This document shows positions 1 through 11,100 of a stretch of DNA of 64,000 nucleotides, piece after piece (position 1 is the first letter of the stretch; each line of letters begins with the position of its first letter). The DNA comes from Zonotrichia leucophrys gambelii (lineage: Eukaryota; Chordata; Aves; Passeriformes; Passerellidae). A program made the translations under genes and the position numbers. The stretch is taken from positions 70,786,546 to 70,850,545 of the forward strand of contig NC_088200.1 in assembly GCF_028769735.1 (NCBI RefSeq), read 5' to 3'. Below the pieces are notes generated by a model. The model searched no databases, was not told where the DNA came from, and was given only the letters and a program-made list of their open reading frames with translations.

Positions 1-2194
1 GTTCCTATTACATCTTAACTAATCCAGTTCCCTGTTAAAATACCTGAGTGGTGACAGTGATATTTTTATTAACTAAATGGTAGAAAAATTTTAATCTTTT
101 AGGTAAAAACACCTCTCTAGTTTTGAAAAAGCCAAATTTCTTTTCTCTTTTGTACAGGTTTGGATATTCCTCTCTGCTGGAATATAGGGGAGCATGAATA
201 AAGGGCCCCCGACCAAGGGAAAACTGCATTGAGCTTCCAGCTGCACAATGATTTGCTGCACTTTCCGCCGATCACCAAACACTAATAAAATAATACTAGG
301 CCTAAATTTTCAGAATTACTCCATTTCAGCTCAGTGTAATGGTCCCTTTGTGAACAATTCCAGGATTTTTAGTTCTCAGCCTAGCAGAAATGGCCACTGA
401 TTTCTCAATCTTTTATTTTTTTTCCAATACCTGTAACCTGACTCTTGAAAAAAGCACACTTTAAACCCTTGCAAAACTGCACTTCATTGAGATCTCCGTT
501 GTTATTAAGCTCTGTAACTGACATAAATTAGTATAAATTTATTTGTCAGGCTAATTACACTTGCAAGGGATTTGTTTCAGTGGTGGTACCTCTGCATGCC
601 TAACCAGCCTGGAAGAGGCTGCACAATCCTGGAGAGAGGTAATGCTCAAATTTTGAATGCGCTGTGCGCAGGTGCTGCTCCTTCCCACAAAATCACCTCT
701 CTGGTGTTGAATTTGTGCAGAACCACGAAAAACTTGTGTGGTTTTAAGCTCTGTCATTTTATATCACCACAGTGATCTTGGCAGGACAAAAGGATGTGAA
801 AACACCCAGGGCTGTATTGGTTCTGGTAAATATTTCTCTAATTGTAAGGGAAAGATTTAATAAAGATTTGCAACACAACATCTAACGTTGCTGTTTTAAT
901 TCTGTATTTTATTTTCCATCGACATCAGATAAAGTCTGGTTTAAACGCTCTGGAAGTTAATGTGTTTATATATATTATTTGGTGTTTACATACATTCTTG
1001 AGCCCATAAGTAGGTACTGAATTTTATTTATTAACTTTTATATGTACATATATATGGGCATATTTTATGAATACAACCTCAGGCAGTACATAATAGCACC
1101 CTTTTTCCTATTTCACAGCAGATCTTGGCTTTGTAATTAACATTTGACAGTTCAAGTCATGAAAAATTTCACTCTAAGTTTTTAAAAAAAGATCTGGTAT
1201 GCATGCCTACAAAACCATTTATGAGCAATGTAAATTTTCATTTGTTGCACCAAAAGAAAAGTAAAGGCTGGGAAATATTTAAGTCAAAGATAACTGATAT
1301 TTGCATAGAAGATAAAATGATTGTACTGCATAAATGATTTGGGGGCTTGAATTCAGTGGAAGGTTAATGAAGGTGCATTCCTGCTTATTTCAGGGCTGCA
1401 ATGTGAATAAGATTAAATGTGTGGATGTGAATAAAACCTGTAAATTTTAAAGTTAATTAAATAAGCAGAAACTGGGCACAAACAAAAGAACAAAATAAAA
1501 AATCTGATTGTTTTAGTAATTGTCTTGATTTAGAGAAGATAAGCAACAGAGGAAGAGGCTGAAGGAGATTTAAGATGACCCCAAAATAGTTTTAACTCAG
1601 CCAGATTGTAGTTGACTGTCTGTTATGATTTCTTTGTTTCCTTTCTCTTCTCTTTCTTCGTATTTTGAAGATTTTCATTCACAACAAGAAAGTTAAATAA
1701 GTCTTCCAGTCCCTTAAAGGATTTGACCATTGAAGTTTCTATTTTTCAATAAAAAACAGCACACATGTTTGTGGTATTTGGTATTTAGCTTAGATTTTTA
1801 AACTTGATGGATAAACACTTGAAACATGAGTTCCTGTGACCCTAAAGTATCATCTATATAATTGGAAATTAATTATCTCTTGATTTTGAAATGGAATCAA
1901 ACAAAAAAAAATTTAAAAGATGCTCATTTTATTTACCATGTAAGTAAAAAACCACACGGATATAAATCACTTGTATTCCAAGATGGATCACTGAATTATG
2001 TGCTTGTAATTAGAGGGCAGAACAGATGGTGAAGCCTTAGTGTAAAGCAATATGTCTATTAAAGCAGTGCCTCCTGCCAAGTAAGAGTTCCAAACCATGA
2101 AATGTCCACTCACCCTGTTTTCAGAAGGAACTGGCATTCTGAGAGACAAATGCTTCTTGAGGAGAAGTTTAAAAAAAATTGAAATCTGCCCCAA
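1..2194. other. unique AT-rich DNA, no gene recognised
   Basis: No coding exon, RNA gene or known repeat is recognised. Open frames are short and lack any family motif. The sequence is rich in A/T with scattered homopolymer runs, typical of avian intergenic or intronic DNA. Confidence 0.5.
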
Positions 2195-2366
2195 ACCCGT
2201 GCAAACAACAACGAAAAAAACCCACCCAAAAAACTCCCCAAAAACAAAAACCAAAAGCAAAAACAAAACTGAAACCAACAAAAAAACCCCAACCGACTCA
2301 AAATCCCCAGAGAGGGAAAGAAAATAAAAACAAAGAAAACCCCAATAACCCAGAAAAAGCAAATAG
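2195..2366. repeat. A/C-rich low-complexity tract
   Basis: About 170 bases are almost only A and C on the plus strand, built from irregular caaaa/ccaaa units. Chance open frames across it encode Lys/Pro/Thr-rich strings and should not be read as proteins. Confidence 0.85.
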
Positions 2367-2880
2367 AAATTTTTAAAATAGTCTGCTATTAAAAGTCAAA
2401 GTTAGGAACTATTTTCCATTTAAAGGAACAAAACCCTGATATATCAAGATTTTGTAGGATAGAATCAGGGGTGGCGCAATGAGAAAAGACAAAATATGTG
2501 TGATTTTTGCATTACATAAACTTGTGAGCAATGTTCAGGGGTTCTGATTCACTATTTTTCCTGCATTTAAGGCTGATGGATGGATGCCTGATTTTAGGAG
2601 CAGTTCTCAGCAAAATTTCCCCTCAGAGTCTGAAGTCACCTCCAGATCAGAGCAGACACAGAGGTGTCACAGAGGTGTGGAGGGTACACCTAATTTCACC
2701 CCATTTATCACATTAACTTCTGCAGACTGGACCTGCTCAGTACACAATAGTCAGCCATTGTCAGGCAAGCAACCAATGAGACAGAAAAGGTTCAAGTGTT
2801 TCCTCCACTCTCCAAGAGCAAAAAACGGTTTTCTAATACAAATTTTGCGGGAATTTTCTGGAAATCTAAGTTCATTTTCC
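2367..2880. other. no gene recognised
   Basis: Mixed-composition unique DNA between two low-complexity tracts. I see no motif or repeat family I can name. Confidence 0.45.
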
Positions 2881-3031
2881 TCTGTTTTTATTTTTTTGGG
2901 TTTTTTTTTGTTTTGTTTTTATTTTTTGGGGTTTTTTTGGTTGTTGGTATTTTTCTTTGGTTTTTTTTTTTGTTGTTGTTTTTGTTTTGTTTTCTTTTGT
3001 TTTGTTTTGTTTTTTTGGGGTATTTTTTGCC
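2881..3031. repeat. T/G-rich low-complexity tract
   Basis: Irregular tttttg/gttttt units with almost no A or C on the plus strand. It is roughly the complement in style of the A/C tract 500 bases upstream. Chance frames give Phe/Leu/Gly-rich strings. Confidence 0.8.
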
Positions 3032-3095
3032 AGTCTTAACATATGTATGGTCTCTTCTAGAACTGAGATTTTTATTTATGTGTTATGTCATGGTA

Positions 3096-3386
3096 TCTTT
3101 TCTTTTCTTTTTCTTTTCTTTTCTTTTTCTTTTCTTTTCTTTTCTTTTCTTTTTCTTTTCTTTTCTTTTCTTTTCTTTTCTTTTCTTTTCTCCTCTCCTC
3201 TCCTCTCCTCTCCTCTCCTCTCCTCTCCTCTCCTCTCCTCTCCTCTCCTCTCCTCTCCTCTCCTCTCCTCTCCTCTCCTCTCCTCTCCTCTCCTCTCCTC
3301 TCCTCTCCTCTCCTCTCCTCTCCTCTCCTCTCCTCTCCTCTCCTCTCCTCTCCTCTCCTCTCCTCTCCTCTCCTTTCCCTTCCTTT
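3096..3386. repeat. long pyrimidine pentanucleotide microsatellite, (CTTTT)n then (CTCCT)n
   Basis: The first ~95 bases are CTTTT units with a few 6-base variants. From about 3191 the unit switches abruptly to CTCCT and is repeated almost perfectly some 36 times to about 3374, ending in a short degenerate tail. One strand is purely pyrimidine for nearly 290 bases. Open frames in several phases on both strands (Leu/Ser/Pro or Arg/Gly/Glu pentads) are artefacts of the five-base period. Confidence 0.97.
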
Positions 3387-4790
3387 GGAAAATAGCATTT
3401 AGATGTTTCTGAAAAAGCACAAACAAACAAAAACTCAATCCTGCAGGAAAACTCCATAACAATCTGATTCAAGCTAACTGACATTTAAATTTGTCTCAGG
3501 ATATGTTCACAAAGTTTAAAAAGATGCTTTATGTGTGTGAGTTCAAACTTACAGAGATTGGTTTTGTCATAAGCATCAACAGTTTGGAATTAGTTCTTTT
3601 CTGTCAGAAAGTGTAATTGCACTGTTTTATTTCTGTATATTCACACCTACAATGAGCTCGGGAAATTGCAGTTTCATAGAGGATCGTGAGTGATTTTCAG
3701 GTAAAGTAAAATCTGGTGAAAATGTGCTTATCCACAAAAGGAAGCTTGCAGAGCCAGGGACAAGGAGTACATTAGATATTGGTGTTAATTTGCCACAGTT
3801 CATGTTTCCTGGTTTTCAGCAGGACCTCGGAGGCTGAAATGAAATTCACTTGTCATTTTCCATCCAGCTTGGCAGACAGCCTTCTCTTACTTGGTGACAC
3901 ATTTTTGTTTCCCAGGACTCCAGCTTTATTCGTGGGCAGGAGGGGCATGAGACAAATGGGAGAGAAATGAATGTTTATGTTTAAAGTCTGGGTTGCAGGG
4001 AATGATGAAAGATGGGCTTTTTTCCCAGATATGACAGAATTCCAGCCAAGCTTAAAATTGTAAAACAATTGTATCTCAGGTACTTAAAAGATGTTTGCCT
4101 CTGATTCTCCAAATTTAACTTATGACAGTTTTAATTCTGAATAGGGACAGTTTTCTCATGGGTGTTTATAAATAATTTATCTCCTGTTAGTGCTTCTTTT
4201 CACAAAAGCACAAATATGAAATGATATCCCATTGCTCTCTCACAAAACCCTTGAAATAGGTTTGAGAAAACTGCAAATCTGAATTGTAGAAACATCTTTA
4301 AGAGGAGATGAAATAAGATCTCTGTGAATGTTTGAAAAGGCAGAAGGAGACAGAATCTTGCTGATGCATTTTAAAAATAGCAAACTAATGCCTCACATGG
4401 CTTTTTAATATGAATTTCCTTCCCTATTTTTCTAGCCTGACATTTGGCAGAGAGATAAAAACACTAATTAGGAGTAGGTGCGCATTTGAAATGCTGGATT
4501 TCTCACTTAGTTTATTTTCATTTTAAATTTCCAGCATTGTTCAAAACCTGAAAGAAGCAAATTTACTGAAAACAGGGTTTAGGCTGCAGACTAAGACTGT
4601 TGTCACTAGAAATTTAGCTGTGATCATGGACCAGATCCTAAAATAGAAACTAAATTCCCAATAAAAGATCCATTGAAACTGCAGATTCTCAACTCTGAAT
4701 TTGATACTAAAACCTGTCCATTGCTGTTCAATTTATCTTGGAAATAAAAAAAATCATTAAATATCTTCAGTTATGGCTTAGATGTTTTAT
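3387..4790. other. unique DNA, no gene recognised
   Basis: AT-rich sequence without recognisable exon, repeat family or RNA gene. Confidence 0.45.
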
Positions 4791-4874
4791 GGACCTCAGA
4801 GCCCATCTGGTTTCCAGCCCTCCTGCCATGGGCAGGGACACTTTCTACGAGACCAGGTTGCTCCAAGCCTCATC
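4791..4874 (-). repeat. CR1 LINE 3' fragment
   Basis: On the plus strand this reads as the reverse complement of the CR1 3' untranslated region, with the characteristic gccatgggcagggaca block followed by gaccaggttgctccaagcc. It is only about 85 bases, so it is a relic. A second fragment in opposite orientation starts about 250 bases downstream. Confidence 0.75.
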
Positions 4875-5124
4875 AAAATTCCCTCCAGCAAAAGTTTGTA
4901 GTCAAGTCTACATCCAAAAAAAGGAAACATATATTAAAAATATATATATTTAAGTGCCCAAAAGTAGATTATAGATATCATATATCCATTGCAGAGCTCA
5001 GGACAGCAATGAAAAACTTGCGGGTAGAATCTAATCGTATTGGTCGAAAGGACAAACACAATATTGTCATACTTTATGCGAGGGTTTTTTTTTTTTTAGA
5101 AAAACAATATATTCTGCTTCAATT

Positions 5125-5250
5125 CCTCCCTGGGAGGGTGGCAGGCCCTGGCACAGGCTGCCCAGAGCAGCTGGGGCTGCCTCTGAATCCCTGGAATAGC
5201 CCAAGGTTGGACAGGGCTTGGAGTAACCTGGGACAGTGCAGGCAGGGGGA
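5125..5250 (+). repeat. CR1 LINE 3' fragment
   Basis: Carries the CR1 3' UTR signature in sense orientation: ggccctggcacaggctgccc, then aaggttggacagggcttgg and agtaacctgggacagtg. The terminal ATTCTATGA-type repeats of CR1 are not present, so the 3' end is missing or decayed. Confidence 0.75.
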
Positions 5251-6619
5251 ACTGGAATTTACAAAGAATGCACAGGACACCACCTCAGAGAGAATTAGGA
5301 TCCTGAGCTGCTCTGAGTCTCTTTCTTTTTAATTTTCTCCTGCTTCCAATCCAACATTTGCCTGTTCCCAACATATCGAAAGATCTCCTGTGACAAAAGT
5401 GACACCGTAGAGCCAGGCTGGGAGCTGAAGGCCTGTTTATTTTCCTGCTCCCCTCTTGGCAGGAAAGGACTCCATTCAGAGCAGATGGGGGGTTGTTGAG
5501 TGTTTTCACACCTGAGATTCCCTGTCACCAGCAAAAAGTGTGTGGGGAATTATGCATGTCACCTACTGTGCATCTCATTTCCCTCAGCTGGTTTCAGCTG
5601 GGCCTTGTCCTCTCTGCCCTTCCCTTGTGCGGACATTAAAACCTTCTTGTGCATATGCTGAGGAAAAGGAGTTAACCAGCATAAAAAACAGCAAAAAACC
5701 CACCAAACCCCTTGATCTGTCAATGCAGATAACTCATCCTAAGAATTTCTAATGCAAAGAACACCTCCCTTGAAAATTTTCTATCTGAGGGGATTGCAAC
5801 TGTCTCGCCTAACCCCACGCCAGGGGTGCTTATAATGAACAGGGCTGCTGCTTATATTTATACAAATTCTTGGCCACATCTCTTTTCCAATATCTCTGCT
5901 GTCACTAAGGCCTTCGTGCCATTAAAGGGCAGCAGGAATTTCTGCTTGCAGGCCAGAAGTCTGAATTTGTCCTGATGTCTCTGTGACCTCGAGGGAAGTG
6001 ATTTGGGTTTAGAAACCCCTTGGAGTAACTGCTGCCCTTGATATTGATTTGACCAAGAAAAGGCATTTCCTGCCTGACACAACAAAATCACAGATGATCC
6101 TTTAATTCCTCACAGACTTCATGCTCTGTGATGAGCCAGCTGTCTTTGAGTGGCCAACATATTAAACAGTGACCAGAGCAGGATGGATCATTGCCCTGCA
6201 GTTCTATCAACCTGGATAGAGAGTTCTAAAAATGTTTCAGACTTGCTTTTTTTTTTTTTTGTTCCCCTAAAACTTTTAATTTCATTTTGCTTCTATTTAT
6301 GTTTACAGGTTAGCACAGGCTAGCCCTTTATCAATAAGTACATTCAACATATAAATGGTAGATTTTTTGCTGGACCAAAAAAATATTTTCAGGGTATTAA
6401 TTCTTATTTTTGCTGCTGCATCCATGTGATCTCTACTATTACTACTTGACACATGATTTTGCATTTTTCCTGTTTGTGAAATGGTACACATAGTTCCTCT
6501 AAAATACCCCACTTAAATATGGTGTCCAAAATCATGTAAACATCAATACATGAAGGTCAAATACATATCAAACTTCTGTTTCTAGCAGCTATTTTTTCAA
6601 GAACTCAAATTTAATTACT
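5251..6619. other. unique DNA, no gene recognised
   Basis: Mixed composition with a T homopolymer near 6246-6260. Nothing assignable to a gene or named repeat. Confidence 0.45.
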
Positions 6620-6740
6620 TTGTTTAAAAAAACCTCAAAAAACAAACAAACAAAAAAAGAAAATCAACAACAAAAAACGCAAACCAAACAAAAATAAAAA
6701 CAACCCCACCACCCAAAACAACAAAGGAAGACAAATCAAA
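6620..6740. repeat. A/C-rich low-complexity tract
   Basis: Irregular caaa/aaac units with short homopolymer A runs, similar in style to the tracts near 2.2 kb and 47.6 kb. Confidence 0.75.
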
Positions 6741-7844
6741 AAACCAAACCAAAGCCCTCATTGACACTTTAATACACTTTAACACAATCTCACTTTTATT
6801 TCATGGGACTGTGAAATTGTGCAGATATTTTCTGCTGTTTAGGATTTTGAAAAATCTTTACTTGAATCAAAAGCCATAACCTTTTATTGTCAGCCCATGA
6901 AGTCCCTTCAGCAAAATGCTTTTCAAAAATAAGATGAAAAGGCCACTCAACTCTAAAAATGACTGCAAGAGTCCAAAATGGTGTATTTATTTATACTTAT
7001 AGATGTATTTGATCTTGCTATATATAGTTTTCATTGTTTCTTGCCTCAAGTTCTTTTCAGGAATTAAAAACACTTTTTCTGAAAAGCTGGGTCATCATTT
7101 GGGTCAAAAGGACTTGGAAGCAGAATTTTCTTCCTAAAGGAGACTCCTCAAGAAGCAGAGTGAATTGAATCTACATCTGTTGGAGGAAAATACTTTACAG
7201 GAACATAAAAAGATAGATCAATGAATAAATATTCTGAGTAAGGCTGTGCCCAAACAATGGGGAATGTAGCACCTGCAAGAAGAGAGCTTGATATACATGA
7301 GTTTCATCATCAATTACACTAATTTTTTTTCACAATTGAGTAGTTAAAAGGTAGTTACTGAGTTGCTGGGCTGAGCAGAAGCTGTGGTGGCTTGAACTCA
7401 GGGCTGTGCATCAGTAAAGTGACAGAACAGGGCCATTGTACTCAGATTTTACCACTCAGCACTTGGAGTGGTGCAGGCGAGTCGTGAGGACAAAAAAATT
7501 CACTTCACACCACAACCTTGTTCCTCCAGCTGCAGGTTCAGCTCTGCCACCATCCATCATCCCCAGCCCTCACGGCTCAGCTGCTATTATTGTGTTAGCA
7601 AACAGGCACTTGCTTTTTTGTTTCTTTTCTCTTTGCAGCAGTGTCAAGATTTTTATCAGGCATCCAAGCCCTGCCAAGCAAGAGTTGCAGGCCTAAGATC
7701 TTCAGGTGATGCTGCTGTCACAGCACAAAGGTTTTTGTCCTCTAAGCTCACAAGAATTCACCTTTTTAAAACCTAAACAACAATAAAGTTATTCACTTCT
7801 TGTAAAATCTAAACACCAGTTGAGCTGTTGTGTTTTCCACAATG
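6741..7844. other. unique DNA, no gene recognised
   Basis: No recognisable exon or repeat. The open frames at about 7436-7776 (86 and 102 codons) have no family motif and no supporting splice context. Confidence 0.4.
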
Positions 7845-7905
7845 GGATCCTGGGGTGCCTCAGGAATTGTGGCCAGCAGGTTGAGGAAGGTGATCCTGCC
7901 CTTTG
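7845..7905 (+). repeat. CR1 LINE ORF2-end fragment
   Basis: Matches in sense orientation the CR1 stretch that reads ggatcctggggtgc, then gtggccagcaggttgaggaa, then ggtgatcctgccc. It lies upstream of the CR1 3' UTR in the full element. Only about 60 bases are recognisable. Confidence 0.7.
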
Positions 7906-8441
7906 GAAGGGCATAAAGATCACAGTTTCCCGTCAAGGCCACGGAAGGAGCTTCCCATAAGAAAATCCACCAAGGTGGCAACTTGGGAAAAGCACAGAAG
8001 GAAGGAATTTATGACAGGAAAGAGCTGATTCCTGGTAGAGGCGGGGTTTATTCAGCACATCCTGGTTTGTGCATCCAGACAAGAATTCCCACTGTGCCAA
8101 ACTGTGGGAAAGGGAAGCACTGCTCATACACAGATCACCCCAAGTTATGGGAATGGCTCCTGCAATCACCAGTGAGGATCATTCCTGGGATCTCACGCCA
8201 GAGGATTGCTCATAATCCACGGATGTTAGAATTTCAGGGTAGGTGCCTGGGTATTCCCACCCAAACCCAAACCTGTCCATGGAACTCTTTGTCTCCCCAC
8301 TTTTGATGGATCACAACTGAGACAATCACTTTGACCACAGATATCAAAAATTGCAAAAATCAAAGGGTGTATCTAAGAATAATGAGACGTTTCCTCTCCA
8401 CTATTTGCTTGGGGTATTTCCTGCCTTGATGAAGGGAGGAA
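7906..8441. other. no gene recognised
   Basis: GC content is slightly higher than around it, but no feature can be named. Confidence 0.4.
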
Positions 8442-8821
8442 TGATGAATCTGACTCCATGTTTTTAGAAGGCTAATTTATTATTTTATGATACTATATCA
8501 TATTAAAGAATACTAAACTATACTAAAGAATAGAGAAAGGATACACAAAGAAGGCTAAAAAGATACTAAAGAAAACTCATGGCTCCTTCTAGAGTCCCAA
8601 GACAGCCTTACCATGACTGGTCATTAAGTCACAAACAGTTCACAGTAGAAACCAATTAAACAATCACCTGTTGGTAACAACGTCCTAAGACATTCCAAAG
8701 CAGCAAAACACAGGAGAAGCGAATCAGATAATTATTGTTTTCCTTTTTCTCTGAGGTTTCTTAGCTTCCCTGGAGAAGAAATCCTGGCAAAGGGATTTTT
8801 CCATAAAACGTGACGGTGACA
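8442..8821 (-). mobile_element. solo LTR, same family as the one at 43.4 kb
   Basis: Shares with 43403-43738 the opening block around tgactccatgttt, the ggctaatttattattttatg stretch, the repeated tactaaa/aagaatagag motif, and a closing block with gggatttttccataaaa before a TGACA end. On the minus strand the LTR therefore starts with TGTCAC and ends near ...TCA. I believe this is a common songbird ERV LTR. No internal region adjoins it, so it is a solo LTR. Exact ends and target duplication are not clear. Confidence 0.75.
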
Positions 8822-10030
8822 TCTTCTCTTATCCTTTCTTTCCCTTTCTTCCCCAAGATTAACAGAAATGCAGCAATTGGAGGCATAACAGCAGGGCTGG
8901 GTGAAATGGATTTGAAAGCACTGATTAAAAAGTAATTCTATTGAGTGCACACCCTGGAAGAACAAGACATTAATTAATTAGACTACCTACTCAATGAGAG
9001 ATAAGTAACCAAGATCACAATTATCTTTTCATTCCGTGTCTGGACAGTGCTGAGTTACAATGCAAATAAGCAACAATATTAATTAGCAATTGGTAATAAA
9101 ATTTTGTTCTGATTCTAGTCTCACAATCAGTTCTAATGTTGTCATGAATAACTTTACCTGAGATTTTCTAAAGCCTTGAGAAATCTTGTCTGGTACAAAC
9201 CATGTAATTCACTTTTTAAAATTTATTGGGTGTTTTCAGAGGAGATAAGGAAGCTTTCCAAGTGAAGGCATTCTCCAGAAAGGCATTCACACCCAGAAGT
9301 TCTGGATCCCTTTCTTTTCCCCTAGAAATCCCCAAACTGGCCATATAAAAAGAAAGGGATTTTCTCTTTGAGGTAAGACAACCACGTGTTACAAATTTTC
9401 AGTTTCAGATTCGTGTTACTTCTTTCCTCCTACCAAATGGATGATTTTAAAAAGTGGGGGTTTGATTTTTGCCTGGTTTTGAGGTACGAAATACACTGAA
9501 TAAATCTGGTTTTGGGTTTTTTTTTAACTGAGGGTGGCAGAGGAGCACTTTTGCCATGTTCCTCTCTTACTCCCCCATCCTTGAGGACTTGTCTGATAAG
9601 AGGAAAGGATGCCAAAACCAGGTTTTTTTCCAAGTTCTTGCACTCAATCACAGCCCTGCTGAGGAATACACACTCCTGGCCTGGGAAATACAGATAACAT
9701 TTTGTCCAGAGCACACGCTGATTAATTCAGATGTACCTCTCCATCATTAGCTGCTGTAATCTGCTGGTCTGTTGCTCCCAGATGTTCTGCAAAGATGCCT
9801 TGCAATTTCTGTGCAAACACCACAAAAACTCGTGTTTGTTGGCAGTGGATTAGCTGTAAAAAATCCAATCAACAAGTGAATCCTGTCAGCCAATGTGTCA
9901 AAGCTCAGATGTGTGTTTATATCTGAGGGCTTGGGAGGAAAAAGTCTCTCTCTTTGCAGCACCCCTTGAATATTATCCTCTGTGCAAAGCTAGGAATGCC
10001 AAAATGCCATTACTATCAATTTATAGCCAT
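8822..10030. other. unique DNA, no gene recognised
   Basis: No gene or repeat family recognised. The open frames near 9430-9714 lack motifs. Confidence 0.4.
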
Positions 10031-10495
10031 TTAGGTTATATTATAAATTATATGTATATAATATGTATGTATGTATGTATATATATATATATTTACACAT
10101 AAATATGTATACACATACATACATACATACATAAAGATATATACACATATGCATACATATTTTATACAAAATATATATATATTTAAATTCAAATATATAA
10201 AATAGATGTAATTATATGCGACAAAATATATTTAATATTTATATTTTTATTTAAAATATAATTATATTTATTTAAAGTATATATACTTCCTTGCCAAATT
10301 TTATTTTCACTTTGCACTGAACTAAACCCCCCCAAAAATATATGTATATATATTTAAATCGTATATAATATTGTACATTATGTATAAACACAATATATTC
10401 CACAAATGTGCTATATATAGTGATATGTTTATATTTATGATTTCAAATTATAAATTTTAATATAGAATATAAATATAAACATTAGGACTATAAAT
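10031..10495. repeat. AT-rich block with (ATGT)n, (AT)n and (ACAT)n
   Basis: Starts with ATGT units at about 10062-10080, runs into an AT dinucleotide stretch, and after some 30 bases gives ACAT units at about 10110-10131, the reverse complement of the first array. The rest to about 10495 is almost only A and T. Confidence 0.85.
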
Positions 10496-11037
10496 TTGTC
10501 AGGGATACTTCTGAAGGTGTAAGACTGGGGTGAGCACAAGTCTGTAGCAACATAGGCAGACAATGGAAAATTATCTGTGCTTTTGTTAACAAAAAGAGGC
10601 TCCAACTCAGTCACTTTTGGGATTTTGTTGTTTTGGGGTTTTTTTCAGGAGGCATCTTTGATTTTGGCTTTGTTTGTGGGGTATTTTTTGGCTTTGCTTC
10701 TTTGTTTGGCTGAGGGATTTTGTTTCTGTTTGTGTGTTTGGTTTGGCTTTTTGCCCTCTGATATTTGTTAAGTAACAATTTGTTTCTGAAATATCCATTA
10801 ATTTACTGTTGGGTAGTCATTGTTTGTGTTATCTGGAGGCAAAAGCAAAATTCACTGTAAAATTTCACCAAATTTCATCCACTGTAGGTTAATGTTTTTT
10901 CACTTCTGAGGCTCATGGAACAACACATCAAAAACTAGAAAATATTTAGACATGAGGAAATATATTTTAATACATTTATATGCCTAGAAATAAATAGTTT
11001 CTTTTCTGTGCTTTTGAATAGTAACTGATATTTGTGA
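10496..11037. other. no gene recognised
   Basis: Includes a T/G-rich section at about 10620-10760. No gene signal. Confidence 0.4.
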
Positions 11038-11100
11038 AGCATGTCCAGAAAAGGGAACGGAGCTGGTGAAGGGTCTGGAGCCCCAGGAGAGGCTGAGGAG
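11038..11100 (+). repeat. CR1 LINE ORF2-end fragment
   Basis: Closely resembles the CR1 consensus around agcatgtccagaaaaggg, aacggagctggtgaagggtc, tggagccccaggagaggctg, in sense orientation. It is about 60 bases long, with both sides unrecognisable. Confidence 0.8.

Noticed and set aside
3072..3484. Open frames of up to 133 codons (and one of 199 starting at 2796) across the pentanucleotide repeat
   Set aside because: A five-base unit without stops keeps several frames open on both strands; the products are simple Leu/Ser/Pro or Arg/Gly/Glu repeats.
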